A stretch of DNA of 64,000 nt. Origin: Hydractinia symbiolongicarpus (lineage: Eukaryota > Cnidaria > Hydrozoa > Anthoathecata > Hydractiniidae). This document shows, piece by piece, positions 1-12,090 of this stretch. The first letter of the stretch is position 1. Each line of letters opens with the position of its first letter. Under the pieces are notes generated by a model that was not told the DNA's origin, did no database searches, and saw only the letters and a program-made list of their open reading frames with translations. The position numbers and the translations under genes were made by a program. Where the stretch lies: assembly GCF_029227915.1 (NCBI RefSeq), contig NC_079876.1:30417828-30481827 (forward strand), written 5' to 3'.

Positions 1-1196
1 TCAGGTTTCACTATTTGTGTCATTATTTTGGGTGACTTTTTGGGTGACTTTTGTCCATTCAGCAGTAGATATATAGCTATAAATGACATATGTCACTTTA
101 AGAAAGCTCCCTAATATTATTATTGAATTTACACAAGCTATTTTTCCTTTTCTAACAAAAACGGTTTGAATGTTGTCTGACAATGCAAAGGCAATCTCAA
201 CTAATTTTTTTTACAAAACTTGAAGTATCACGTGCGCTTTTCTAATAAATGATGTTTTTAGTGTTAATTTAAGTGTTCAAGGCAAATTCACCACCACTTT
301 TATAAAAAAATTGACCTTTTGACGACAGGTAGCGGAAATTACCGCCTGGGAAGGGCGTAAAAAGGGCGCATTAGGTCTACGAACTTGCTAATTATCCGCA
401 AACAGATTCGGTTTTAGCTCTCTAACGATGTGGATAATTAATTATTCCTTTTTTATATTCTTCTAACAAGAACATGTGTTCTATGGAAAACATATTTCCG
501 ATATTTATCTCAATACAGTGCGATATCACGTGATCTGTTAACAGTTACCATATGTACATTTCACACTGGTACAGATTTGCCTCGATCATTTTTGTCTTTC
601 TTAACTGAGATGGTAAAAAATCCGATAAATAAAAATTTAGAGCAAGTTTAACCAATTCTTACTTGGTGCTAATATTAAAAAGAGAATGCTTCACAAGCTG
701 AAAATATTTCAATTATCTTTACTTTCTTATTTCACACTTTCTATTTCTATTCTTCGAGTAGATATGCAAAACTGATATTTTTCACAATATTTTGATGTAT
801 TTTTATCGAGTAAAATCAATTAAAATCAATTAAAAATGATAAATGATAAAAGCGTTTAAAGATAAATGGGAGAACTGTTTTTGGTTTGAAAAGTTTAACG
901 AAGAAGCTGTTATTTTGACGATAAAATGGCTTACATCCATGTAAGAGCGTTGTAAGAAAATGTATTGATTATATTAAGAATTTATTACATGTATTTTGGT
1001 GTCCAGTCAATATATTGGTAATAGAAATAAAATACAGACCAGATTTGATGGAAACATGAATCTAAGGAAACGACGCTATTTGTTGATTCTGATGGCGTTA
1101 TTCTATAGTCTTTTTTTTACCTCCATCGCCTTAAAATGATGTACAGATGTACTAAGTTTAGTCATATAATACCTGGGGGGGGGGGGAGCATAAAGT

Positions 1197-1279
1197 GACT
1201 GCGGCCGGTTTGACTGCGGCCGGTTTGACTGCGACCGGTTTGACTGCGGCCGGTTTGACTGCGGCCGGTTTGACTGCGT
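1197..1279. repeat. GC-rich 15-bp minisatellite
   Basis: About five and a half copies of GACTGCGGCCGGTTT, one with a single change (GCGACCGG), preceded by a run of twelve G at 1177. It stands out strongly in the AT-rich surroundings. Confidence 0.9.
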
Positions 1280-1527
1280 ATAACTTGTTGTTATACATTC
1301 AGTAGTGTTTAAATTTTGTGACTTTTCCTAACTTTTCTCAAGCCATGCGATATAAATAAATTTGGAAAAAATTTTGTACTTTGCGGGGAGTATTGCATAT
1401 ATGGGACGGGGGTAGATTCTTTTGAATTTTAAAAGCTACTATGTTATAAGCTGTTGTATTCATTATATATATGTTGGCTATTAAGTGGTTACCAGATCAA
1501 ATTAAAAATAGTACGGATTTAGAAAAA

Positions 1528-1535
1528 TGACGTCA
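1528..1535. promoter_or_regulatory. Full consensus cAMP-response element TGACGTCA
   Basis: Exact palindromic CREB/ATF site. Half-site-like ACGTCA motifs follow at about 1694 and 1817. It is far from any supported gene. Confidence 0.4.
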
Positions 1536-4009
1536 ATTTCCAACCTAATTACTGATCGCCTCATAGCAATGTTTTTTCTACCTCAATCATTCCTATATGC
1601 CATATTCTACATATGTCCATTGTCATGATCATCAAAATTTCTGGAAAACCTTGTCTCTTTATCTTTATAATAAAAAAATTTCACGCAAAATCGACGTCAT
1701 TTTTAATCCAATGACATCATTAAAATCTATGAAATCAATTACTTCACCAAGAATCAGTTTAAAGCATTACTAACAAGTGAGAACCTTGGATGTATTTTAA
1801 AATAAGGTATGTACGACGTCATTTTTATTTCCAAAGACATTTTTTAATTGTACCAGATTTCATTACTTATGGTATCAGCAGTTTTAAATATATTGTCAAA
1901 GGACACTTTTTATTCCCTTCACCACTCCGCCTTAGCTTTCAGGATTACAAGGCGAAACAAGCACAGTTACAATAGGATTAAAACTATCTGCGTTTTAAAA
2001 TGCAATTAAAGCCGCAGAAGTTGCGGCGTTAGAGTTAGGGTCCACAAAGACGTTCTTTCCATCTTCTATAGTTTATTGGATGAGTTTGGGCGCGGCAATC
2101 AAATTGTTTTTGTCAGCTTCATGTTAACAAACACACAAATATTAATGATATTTTTGTTGTAGAAGGTCACATGACAAGTTTTGTCGATTGAGCGTCCCAC
2201 GTTCCATTTGTAAGGAAACATTTGAAGCTCTTTTGAAGGAAAAGTGTTCACAAGAGGCACTAATTAGAAAATGAGAATAAATCTCAATCATTTTCTTATT
2301 CTTTCTTTGTAAAAATGTCAATATTTGAACGCGTGTTAGTTTTTCTTTCTTTTTCTTACAATTCTTGATTTTACTGCCATTTCGACATTATACAAACAAA
2401 ATAATGGAGGATGCTTTAAAGAAACTTACTAATTTTTCATGAGAAAATTCTTAGCGAAATTTCACAACCACGCGAGTATGTTGTTTTTGCTTATAGATTT
2501 TACGAAGTCAGCTTGTAGTAGGTAATGAAACAATGGTAGATAAATAAGGTCAGCAGCCTCGTTTCCATTATATGTGTAATATTTCTGTTACATATGGATT
2601 TCATATTATAACGAAGAATTAGGCAAGCGTAAAGTACGCGATAAATTTTCGAGTTGCTGAGCTTCACTAGATTTATACTGCCGTAATGCGTTCTTGCGAG
2701 TGATTTAAAAACAGTCGCGCATGCGTACTAAGTTTTATTTTTTCTGTCTCTCCATTTTTTTTTTTTTTTGCTGCAAATACAAATTGTGTTAAAGTTAGAT
2801 AGCTCGCGTTAAATTTCGTAGCTACGTATAAAAAAATTGCTTTAAAGCTGTTTTCTTGTACCTCTAAATCATATTTCGCAATCTAAAAATACATAGAGGA
2901 GAATAATATATATAAACTTTAACTAAAACTTCTTTAACTTGCCTTATTTTTATTATTATCATTATTATTTTTCTTTCACACTTGTATTCGTTCTATTTTA
3001 ATTTTAAATAATTTCTCTGCGTTCGTTTTTCTTATTCTGCTTATTTGAACATCGTGGTTGAGTAAATAAAAGACATTCAGACCACATGCGTGTTGAAGTT
3101 AATCAAAATATTTGAGTGAGAAATTTAAAACAAGACTGGATGGTTGTTAGTTAATAGAGCTGGGAGGAAATTTTAAAAGATAATTGTCTGAAAAAATTAG
3201 TTGTACACGCGGTTTTTCTTTAACTATGTTGCCTAAGTTTCTGTATTTAACGGACTCGACTGTTGTTTTCTTGTTGCTTGTCGACTCCTACTTTAGACTT
3301 TGTTCAACTTTTTCACTTGCACAGTTTGGCTGGTATGCGAATGGAAATTAAACTTCTGTTTCAATCGTATTTACATGGCTTGTACAACATGATTTTTAAA
3401 ACAAATTTCAGAAACTGTTTTTGTGTCCCTTTTTTTGTCATTTTTTATTAATTTATTTTTACTTACTCGTAGTATTGTACACAGAGGTCTTCTTTTTTGA
3501 TGTTATGACATGAAAATGTTCGCCAATACCACGGCAAGGATTTGTATTAAGTTTGATGGACACATGAAGAAAAGAATTATCGCGGGATTGTCAATGTAAC
3601 GTGAACAATGACAACAGACGCTTTACTTTCGCTACGCATATTTCCACATTAAATACACATACTATGTCGCTATTTACCCTCAATTTATGCTAAATGGGAT
3701 ACTTTTTATGAACATGTCGTACGTTTGACGGTTCTTGATGACGTTGAAATTCAGAGCAAAATGATGAGTATAACTTAAATTAACTTTGAAAATCTGTTGG
3801 ATTGTAACGTGAATGAAAATAATCGCATTTAACAGCATTTGTTATGAACGTATGGAACGGGGTAGTGCGAACATACATTCCAAGAAAAAGCTAAAATCCA
3901 GTGAGCATCTACACTTTCAATTATGTCTCTCACTTTTACTTTTATTTTTACTTCTCAGACTATCAATAAAATTTATTAATTTTTACTAACGCAACTGTAT
4001 AAATAGCTA

Positions 4010-4265
4010 AATTTTTATAATAATACTAGTCGTCAGTCTGTGGAAACATCCAAGGGGTCGCCGGTCCTTTATATATCGCATTTCATGTTTTCGCAACAGA
4101 CAGACAAACAGACAGACGAGGGTTATTCTTATAGGACTAGTCGTTGTAAATACGGGTAAATATAAAGGAAAAAAATCCACGGGTTCGCCCGTCCTTTATA
4201 TTTACCCGTCGCAACAAAATGGATAAGAATATATCGCATTTGATATTCGTGTTTCCGTGACATCA
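4010..4265. repeat. Dispersed repeat, two tandem diverged copies, with a hairpin
   Basis: Two units each contain ACTAGTCGT, a TCCA(C/A)GGG(G/T)TCGCC block, GTCCTTTATAT and ATATCGCATTT. The second holds an 18-bp inverted repeat (4152-4169 with 4192-4209) around a 22-nt loop. A related copy in reverse orientation lies at 48990-49085. Confidence 0.7.
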
Positions 4266-4997
4266 TTTTCTAACTCAGCAGAGGGGCCGCGCAGAGACAG
4301 TCGGACGACTGCTATTATTAAAGAGAAAGTATTGATCATATATTTGTATCAGAAAACCGAAATTGTGTCCAGCTATCTACTTATTATGTTCACTTATTAT
4401 GTTCGTGACATAATATGTCCAACTTATTTATTGTCTTGCCAACATGGATTATAGTTTTACAAGAAATGGTATAGAATGGTATAGATGTAATCCTGATGTA
4501 ATACTTTATGTGTTATCATTGGACCGTAAAATTGCCGCTTAACTATCTCTGCAAATATTGCGCCAGACTTTACCTTATTAATTTTGTGATTCCATTCATT
4601 ATTTGTTACTTCTCTATAGAAGATATATATTTATGCAGAGTGAATGTAATTTAAAACAATAGAAAAAACAGAATTAACTATGTCATATGAAGACTTGCCG
4701 TCCAGAAAGCAAATTCATTTATCAAACGCATTTCAAGATGGCGTCCCGTCGATCTACCCAACTTCTCTTGATATCCAGAGGTAAGACATTTTTGTTGAAC
4801 AACAAGTTACACAATTTCGTTCCCATTTTTCCTGTTTTAAAATCGACCTGTGTTTGCGAAATTGTCTGGTGAAGAAACAAGGAAACCAACATGTTAAATT
4901 TATTCGGTTTCTTCACAAACCAAAAATTAAAATACACAATGCAACGCTGATGGGAAACTCAAACCAAACATCAAATATGGGAAAACTAACCCTCGTT

Positions 4998-5118
4998 TAA
5001 CCTTGATAAAACCCGATAAATCTCGCTAAACCTCGCTAAACCACGCTAAACCTTGCTAAATCTCGCTAAACCACGCTAAACCTCGCTAAACCACGCTAAA
5101 CCTCGCTAAACCGCGCAC
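4998..5118. repeat. 10-bp tandem repeat (CCTCGCTAAA / CCACGCTAAA)
   Basis: About eleven alternating units of two related decamers. Noncoding context. Confidence 0.85.
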
Positions 5119-5317
5119 CTGAAAATGTAGTTCATATGAAATTCGTACAAACCTTTTCAATAAGTTTTTATGAATATTTTAAACTTCCAGCTGCTAGACT
5201 CTCATATACTTCAAGTACCAAAAAATCAATCAATAAAAACAATCTATTTTACAGGATTTGCTATATGGCCGGTGGGTAAGCAAGTGAGCTTCGTTAGTAT
5301 GACGACGGGGTTTTGTT

Positions 5318-5510
5318 TGTAGCATATGCCAGTTTGTAAGTGTCATTACCATAGCTACGACTCAATCCACTTCAAGAAGGATGGGTGGGTGGGCAATGAT
5401 AGGTATATTCAAGTTATACATTGAATATACAGCACCCACACTTAAAGCAGTGTACCAAAAACTAAAGTGACTACTTTGTATGTGTATTTGAAAATAGAAA
5501 TAATGTCTAA
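5318..5510 (+). mobile_element. SINE body/tail fragment
   Basis: Shares the blocks CATAGCTACG, GGGTGGGTGGGCAATG, a 'GTGTA..AACACTAAAGTGACTA' tail and a TGTATTTGAAAATAGAAATAAT end with the fuller element at 11843-12090. The tRNA-like head is missing. Confidence 0.5.
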
Positions 5511-8500
5511 TTCCTACTTTTTACGCTTTTCTTATACACCAACTTTCATTTCAACAACGTATACTTTTTGGTTGCATTAGAATACTAATCTCTATGATTG
5601 GTCTCTAGACAGTTAACACACCATCGCAGAGGTCTACTTAAGTTTGTAAAACACATCTCTGGTTATCGACAAAACATTAATGTATGACTTAAACAACTTT
5701 GGATTTTAATCTTTACGTGGAACTGTTACATTGTCCTTCAGCAAATCACTTATTCAGAGCGTACTTTTTTTTTAAGCAACACGAACTTTTTCCAACGCTT
5801 AATGTTTCTTAAGTTTCAGTATTTTACAGAGTCAACAGTTGTTTTGTTGTTGTTTGTTAACTATCTACCTAAAAAGATCTATCAAGACGTTGGACTATTA
5901 ATGATCCAACCGACATCAAACTTTTAATCGCGTTTATTGTTGTAAGAAACTTGCATGATTTTCAGAACAAGGAAAATTCGAGATTACTTCGGTTTTTAGA
6001 ATTGGCACTGCTTCTTTTTTCTATTTACTCACCTCACTTCAGGCTGGATGGCTTCTTGTAAATTGTTTTTTTTTTTTAAAGCAATTTAATCTCACGCTGC
6101 TTTTAAAAAGATGTTGCTTTTAAACGTGCATGCCTTAATAACATTGAGACAAATAATTGGCGTTGTTGACATCAGCTAATCAATCACCACAATATAACAT
6201 GTTTACATTGTCAAACATCATAATTAATTTCAGGTAATAAAAAACTATTAAAAAAAATAATAACACTTTAACTGATCTAATTAGCTAGCTGTTTTTGCGT
6301 AGGGGAAACACACAAATCTTCTCTACGGTGGAGCATTTGTTATTTACTCTTTGAAACTCAAAATAGTTTGTACTTTCAAAGGAATATGTAGCAGGAATGG
6401 TTTTGTACAAACAAACAGACATACTAAGCCTGTATTAAACTGATTTTATTTTAAAATAACACTTCTGTATGAAGTAATGTTTGAGTGAAATGGCAGTGAC
6501 TTTGGAATATCGATAATACGTTAACAGAAGAAGCTTAAATAGTTTATCGTTTGATGCTTTCAATGTGTAGTTTGCAAATGTCACAAGTTAGTATTTAGTA
6601 TTAATAAGTGTGGAAAAGTTAGCTATTACTGTTCCTTACACTGTGCCTATTTATTTATTTGTTTATTTATTTATTTTTGTCTCTTTTGCGTCATCCCGTC
6701 ATCTTTATCATATTATCAATCTCTCTCTCTGTGCTAAAAGTCGTCTTTATACTTTTTACCAGGCCCTTGCTTTCCGTCTTTATAGCAGGTCGCATGGCGA
6801 CGTAATATTTTGTAAGAAATACGGATTTCCACGAAGCCAATTGGACAGCAAATTTGACGGCGAAATGTATCTGAGCATGCGCAGCTTGGTTTCATTAAGT
6901 AGAAGTAGAAGCAGTCCCTACTTTACTGTAAACCTTTAACCAATCAGAATGCAGTATTTAGTGCTTATTCTTAGGAAAACTCATTATTAGAGAAAAATTT
7001 TTATTTTAAATATCCAAAAGGGTGAAGACATTCAGTTTTAAATTCGCCACATGTTTTTTGTGTCTAGTGGAAATCAAAAAGATATTTCGCAGTTAATTTG
7101 TCGCCGAATTCACTATTCACAATTTGACTTTTGGAAATCCGCCCTAAGTGCAGTATTTTCCTGGAAACTACTTTTTTATCTTTTGTGTCTTTCCTTTACC
7201 TCCAATGCTTGCATTTTTGAATTTATTTATCCATTCAATCACATTTCATCCATTCATTCATTCACTAATCGTGCTAATTAAACCATGCAGACTTTTATCA
7301 TGCACAATATCTTATTCCTATTGTTCTTGTTGCCATGGTATCCTTAGCGACACCATGACAACATATTAGGAGCTGCAATCAATTCTGCAGACACGTTCCA
7401 GATGTGTTATCTCTTCTGCTCAGTAGCATTGTGAATTTATAAATTATAAAAACCATACATAGCATGTCAATTACGAAGAATCTTTCCTATCTTCAAAATT
7501 GATGGTTGAAAATAATTTTTCGCACAAAATCTTCTTCGCAAACGTCCCAGCTCGTTGGCATCTATTACAGATACTTTGTTCCAGTTATATTTTCCCACAA
7601 TCTTCAAGGGTTAGTCATATCTATTTAGCCAATGAAATTAGAGATTGATATTTCATGATATTGCTGACTCAGCACATTTATTATTTATAATATCCTTCGC
7701 TCATTTAAATCGATATTTTTCTACGAAAGAAAAAGAAAATAGAATTATATTTCTATCGTATCGGTCCAATGATTTCTGATAGCATTATTGATTACAATGC
7801 AAAAATATCGAAGTCCTTCCTCTGCGAAGCGCTAAAGAGAGAAGAATTCTGTTTCCCTAGTTTAGAAATTGCCGCACTTTGTTATATGCCTACCTTCAAA
7901 CGATGTATTCTACACATTAAAATCAAATTACGGATAATACAGGCGTAATCATCTTCGATTTTTTTTATCAACGTTTTTATGTGTTGTTTCATAAAATAGC
8001 TTGAAAGAAACCAGATGTTGTGACTACGATGTCTTTCACAACAAATATATGAACAGGCTGAGAAAACGAAGTTACTTTGGATTTATTGTTTACTTTATTT
8101 CTTTATTATTTTATTCAGTCATTTATTTATTAACTAATTCTTCTATTCTTGTGTTTCTGTACTTTCTCTTTTAAAGCCAATATGGTTTAGTAGTCCCTCA
8201 AAAAAAATTCTACACAAAAATGTTCAAGTTCTTAAAGAGATCTTTTTTTCTGTCTCTATAAAACATTTATAAATATCATGCTGGGCTTTTCAAGTAAATT
8301 TAAAACTTCATTAGCGCTTTTTTAAAATTGCAGACTGTTCATTGATTTCAATTAGACTTAGACAGCTAATTCCATCAAGTCTAGCTTCCTTGATTATTTT
8401 TAATATCTTTTCTCTGAAACAATGTGCTGCATGGATCGTCTATTTGTACTCTATGTTCTGTACGTCAAAGTAAATATTTGCATGATGTAACATCACCTTT

Positions 8501-8568
8501 ACGTTTTATTAATAAATAAATTAGATTTATAACCTGGTTTACACTGTGGCTTTCTAATTATAATCAAC
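5511..8568. other. No gene supported
   Basis: AT-rich sequence with T-rich tracts. The 109-codon frame at 6610-6939 has low-complexity start and no start ATG context or splice signals I trust. Confidence 0.55.
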
Positions 8569-8750
8569 ATGAAACCTGCAAGGAGCAAAATATGTATGAA
8601 TAGAACGTTTGGGCCTCTTGAACCTTTTAACGAGGAGTTTCACGAAGGAGAGCAGATAAGAGAAAACAACAGCGGAGAAGTTCCTGCTAGTTCTTTAGAT
8701 GGACAGACATTGGATATTGCGATGGGCAAAGCTTTTGACCGAATAAAAAG
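8569..8750 (+). CDS. Candidate distal PDE4 first exon, or first exon of an unknown gene
   Basis: ATG at 8569 opens 60 codons (MKPARSKICMNRTFGPLEPF...) with convincing coding composition, acidic in the middle and basic at the end. It ends AAAAAG|GTAGGT after 8750 in phase 2. A second donor four bases on (GTAG|GTAAGA) would be phase 0. Phase 2 fits the PDE4 exon at 29376. The intron would be 20.6 kb, long for this window but normal for a distal promoter of a PDE4 gene. It could instead start a gene whose other exons I did not recognise. Confidence 0.5.
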
Positions 8751-9299
8751 GTAGGTAAGATCAATTTTGTTTGTTTCAGAATAGAAGCAAGGACGATAAA
8801 TGTTTGTTAAAGGAACATAACTTCAGTTCAATTTCCCCTTTTATTTATGCCTTCTTCCAACAGCACTATCCTGCGCATTTTGCACACGTAGATATAATCA
8901 CTTGTTTTTTGTTTCATTTTTTTAACAAAATGGGATGTGAGGATAGAGTGTAGATTTAACGTTTTTAATTTTTGGAACTTTCTGGGGATTTCATTACTGT
9001 TACTTGTTGCTTGAAGAAGTTCTAAACTTCACATGATATCAATGTTTAACCGTGGACGATATTGAAAATTGAAGTCAAATATCCAAAGAAATTTTTTTTT
9101 TCAAAAGGAATATCAAAGGAAGAGACAGGTGGTAGTAAAATGGAATCAGTTTTCATTTACTGTAAAAGCATTCATTTGACTCTACTTCTCATCATTTGTT
9201 CACCGTTTTTCTGGTAAATGTCTCTCTTGTTTCTGCTTTGCTTAATTAACTTTGCTTACCGCGCTGTTTGGTGTGCTAAGTTTTTGTAGGAATCAATTT

Positions 9300-9720
9300 T
9301 TTTAAAACTGAGTGCCTCGGCAAGATAACACTGTGGGTTCACGCCTAGGGGGAAATTTGGATAATAAGCAACTCTAAATTACCACAAAACACTTTTAAAT
9401 TCAATATAGTCAGTACAACTGATTGAAAGGGATGAGGAAAATATTTTTGTTATTTTTTGTGTTTTTTTTTAAAAAAAGTCATTTTAAAAAAATATTATTA
9501 GAAGGGATAACATTTACCGTGCACATTTTTTTTATACCTGCATGAGGTTTCAGGTTCAAATCCCCATCCCGTGGTGTTGTCAACCCATAGGTGCCATCTT
9601 CTGACCGTTATTTCACTAAAAAATTTCGATAAATATCGGATGAATTTCCAGTGGCCAACGCTCAGTCAGAATTTTGTTAAGCAGACCCAGGGTTATCGCA
9701 AACTTTGACTCCACTTAAAA
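9300..9720 (+). mobile_element. Possible tRNA-derived SINE remnant
   Basis: A box-B-like GGTTCAAATCCCC at about 9551 is followed by CCCGTGGTGTTGTCAACCCATAGGTGCC. The box A is not clear. Low confidence. Confidence 0.25.
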
Positions 9721-10169
9721 ATTACTTCAGGGGAAAGTGACTTTCCTGGGGTTATTGTTTCTAAGGAAATTTTAACTCCCACTCTGCAACTTTTATTTTT
9801 AATCAGTAAATCACTGCATGTCAACTACTTAAGCTTTTTACACCTATTTTACCACTTTGTTTTTGGAAATGGGGTAATGTACACATACATGAACAAAAAA
9901 TAAATGAAAAGCATATTTAATGGAACACAATTGCAATGGCTTCATCTCAATGTGTGTAACGAAGGAGTTACTATCCACTAAGGTGTAGTGACACCCCTTC
10001 AGTTTGGAAATAATTGGTGGTCATTTAATTAGTAGTCAGATTTTACTAGGGACTCACTATTGTCCTGTAAAACTTGATTCATAGAGACTGTTTGAGTCAT
10101 ATTGTTAGGAAGTCCCAATTACCCTACTACCTGTGATTAATCGAGATAAAAAAGATATTCTTATATATG

Positions 10170-10295
<126 letters not shown>

Positions 10296-10944
10296 GAATG
10301 ATTTTTTTCGCCTCGCTTACTTCTACAATATATTGTATCTTTCTATTGTTTGATCTAAAATGATCGAGAAAAAAGGGGGAGAATTTTAGCTAGTTAAAGC
10401 AAGGGTTTTTAAACATTTTCACCTGTCTGTTTAAAGCGTTTTCATATTTTTTTTTATTCAACAGAAGCTTGTGAAAAGACAAAGTAGTTTATTTTTAAAT
10501 CGCATGAAAAGTTCTTTTTTAAAAAAAACGGCTACGTTCTATAAGAAAAAAAAACAAATTTCTGTGCTAACATCAAATTTACTCTCCAAGATGGCAATCT
10601 AAGTAGCGGGGCGTCATGTTAAAAAGGGGGTTTCTGTAATCAAAACCTTATCACAAATCAAAGTTGCTTATGCAACCCCTGCCCAGTTGTCTATTCAAAG
10701 TAACGCCAAATCTATCCTTCTATTAAACAAGTTCTTGTTAAGGTAGCCAGCATGTTGTTGATAAATCTACAATACTGAATCTGTCTGGCTATCTCCGTCC
10801 AGTTAATGAGTCAGTTTTGCAGGAACTAACTTTCGCGACAGCGAAACCTTCTCAAAAAAAAAAAAAAAAAAAAAATCGAGAGAACTTTTACTTTGTGCAA
10901 TTAATTTCATGCGTCTTCGATTTTGTCTACTAGTGAACCGTTAA

Positions 10945-10952
10945 TGACGTCA
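10945..10952. promoter_or_regulatory. Full consensus cAMP-response element TGACGTCA
   Basis: Exact CRE palindrome inside the proposed first long PDE4 intron, downstream of the 8569 exon. Confidence 0.45.
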
Positions 10953-11842
10953 TCTAAATGTTTATTCATTTCTTTTCTATAGTCTATTTCCACTGCCTTG
11001 TTTTGATGCGCGAATAGAGTAAGTACCATTTAAATGAATTAAGTGTCCTTTTTATAAAATTTTTTTGGTCTTTAAACCCTTAGTTTTTATTGGGTCATGT
11101 TGTTTTATGGAAAAGGTAGCTAAGCTTAAATTTTCGCGCTTTTAGCGGATGTTAGTCAGTTTTCGTGAAAGTATTATGAAATACTGTTTATGATCCAGGT
11201 CGCAGACATAAAAATAAAATACATTAATTAGAATGAACACTACAATAACATATAAAAAATAAAACTTCTCGAAACTGACGATCTTATAAATACTGTAAAA
11301 GCATAATTAAGCATCTGGTTCTTCCTTATTTTTTTTAGGTTTTGCATATTTTAGCCCTCGAATCCGACCAATTGTACATATACAAAAAAAATTAACAGAT
11401 TTTAAGTACAAATTCCGTTAAGATTTTACATTGAGTGAGAAACTGGTAGTTGTATAAAAAGATTTATCGTAAGTAGGAACTCAAATTATATGTTCATTGT
11501 CAATGTTTGTGGATCGTCTGTTTGTATTGAATCGTAGTTTCCTGTAGTGAGGAAATGATTCCCAGAGGCAGCGCTTTAAACGACAGGTTTAGTAGAGAAA
11601 TTTCCCATGATTCGACATCGGTAACCAACCAGAAATTAACACCTATGTTACTGTTTTAAGTGCGGACAAAGCACATTTATTTTGTAGTTTGATATGTTTT
11701 TGTTGCACGTAAAGAAACAAGCCATTACACATTTTTTTATAAGCAACACAAAATTTTAGTTGAGGCTTAATGTTGCTCAGTTTCTGTATTATTGCTTGTT
11801 TTTTGGAAATATTGTAGCCTCGCTTTGCTTATGTTATTTATG

Positions 11843-12090
11843 TGACGTGTGGCCTTGTGGTTATGAAGTTCGCTTTGTAATCAGAAAGGTCCGTAGTTCG
11901 GTCGACAGCGCGGGCATGTTTAACAAGTGTCTTCATCACAGCTACGGGTCAACCCATGCCATGTGAGGGAAATTGGGTAGGCAATGTCGGTGTATACCTA
12001 ATGTATATATTCAGAACACAGGAGTCACATTGATAACAGTGTTTCCAACACTGAAGTGACTATATCCTGTATAAATATTCGGAATAATAA
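11843..12090 (+). mobile_element. tRNA-derived SINE
   Basis: Box-A-like TGGCCTTGTGGTTATGAAG and box-B-like GTAGTTCGGTCGAC form a tRNA-type Pol III head. The body has CAGCTACGGGTCAACCCATG, CCATGTGAGGGAAATTGGGT and an AATAATAATAAT tail. Body similarity to 40562-40703 (minus) shows one family. Confidence 0.7.

Larger units (their letters stand above)
1..4009. other. No gene supported
   Basis: AT-rich, with short open frames only. Holds the minisatellite at 1197, the CRE at 1528 and CRE-like motifs to 1817. Confidence 0.6.

Noticed and set aside
1-183. Minus-strand 60-codon frame at the window edge
   Set aside because: No domain, low-complexity, and no splice or promoter support.
11555-11659. 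Short frame MIPRGSALNDRFSREISHDS... as another PDE4 first exon
   Set aside because: Coding-like, but its better donor (GTAACC after 11620) is phase 0 and the phase-2 donor is poor.
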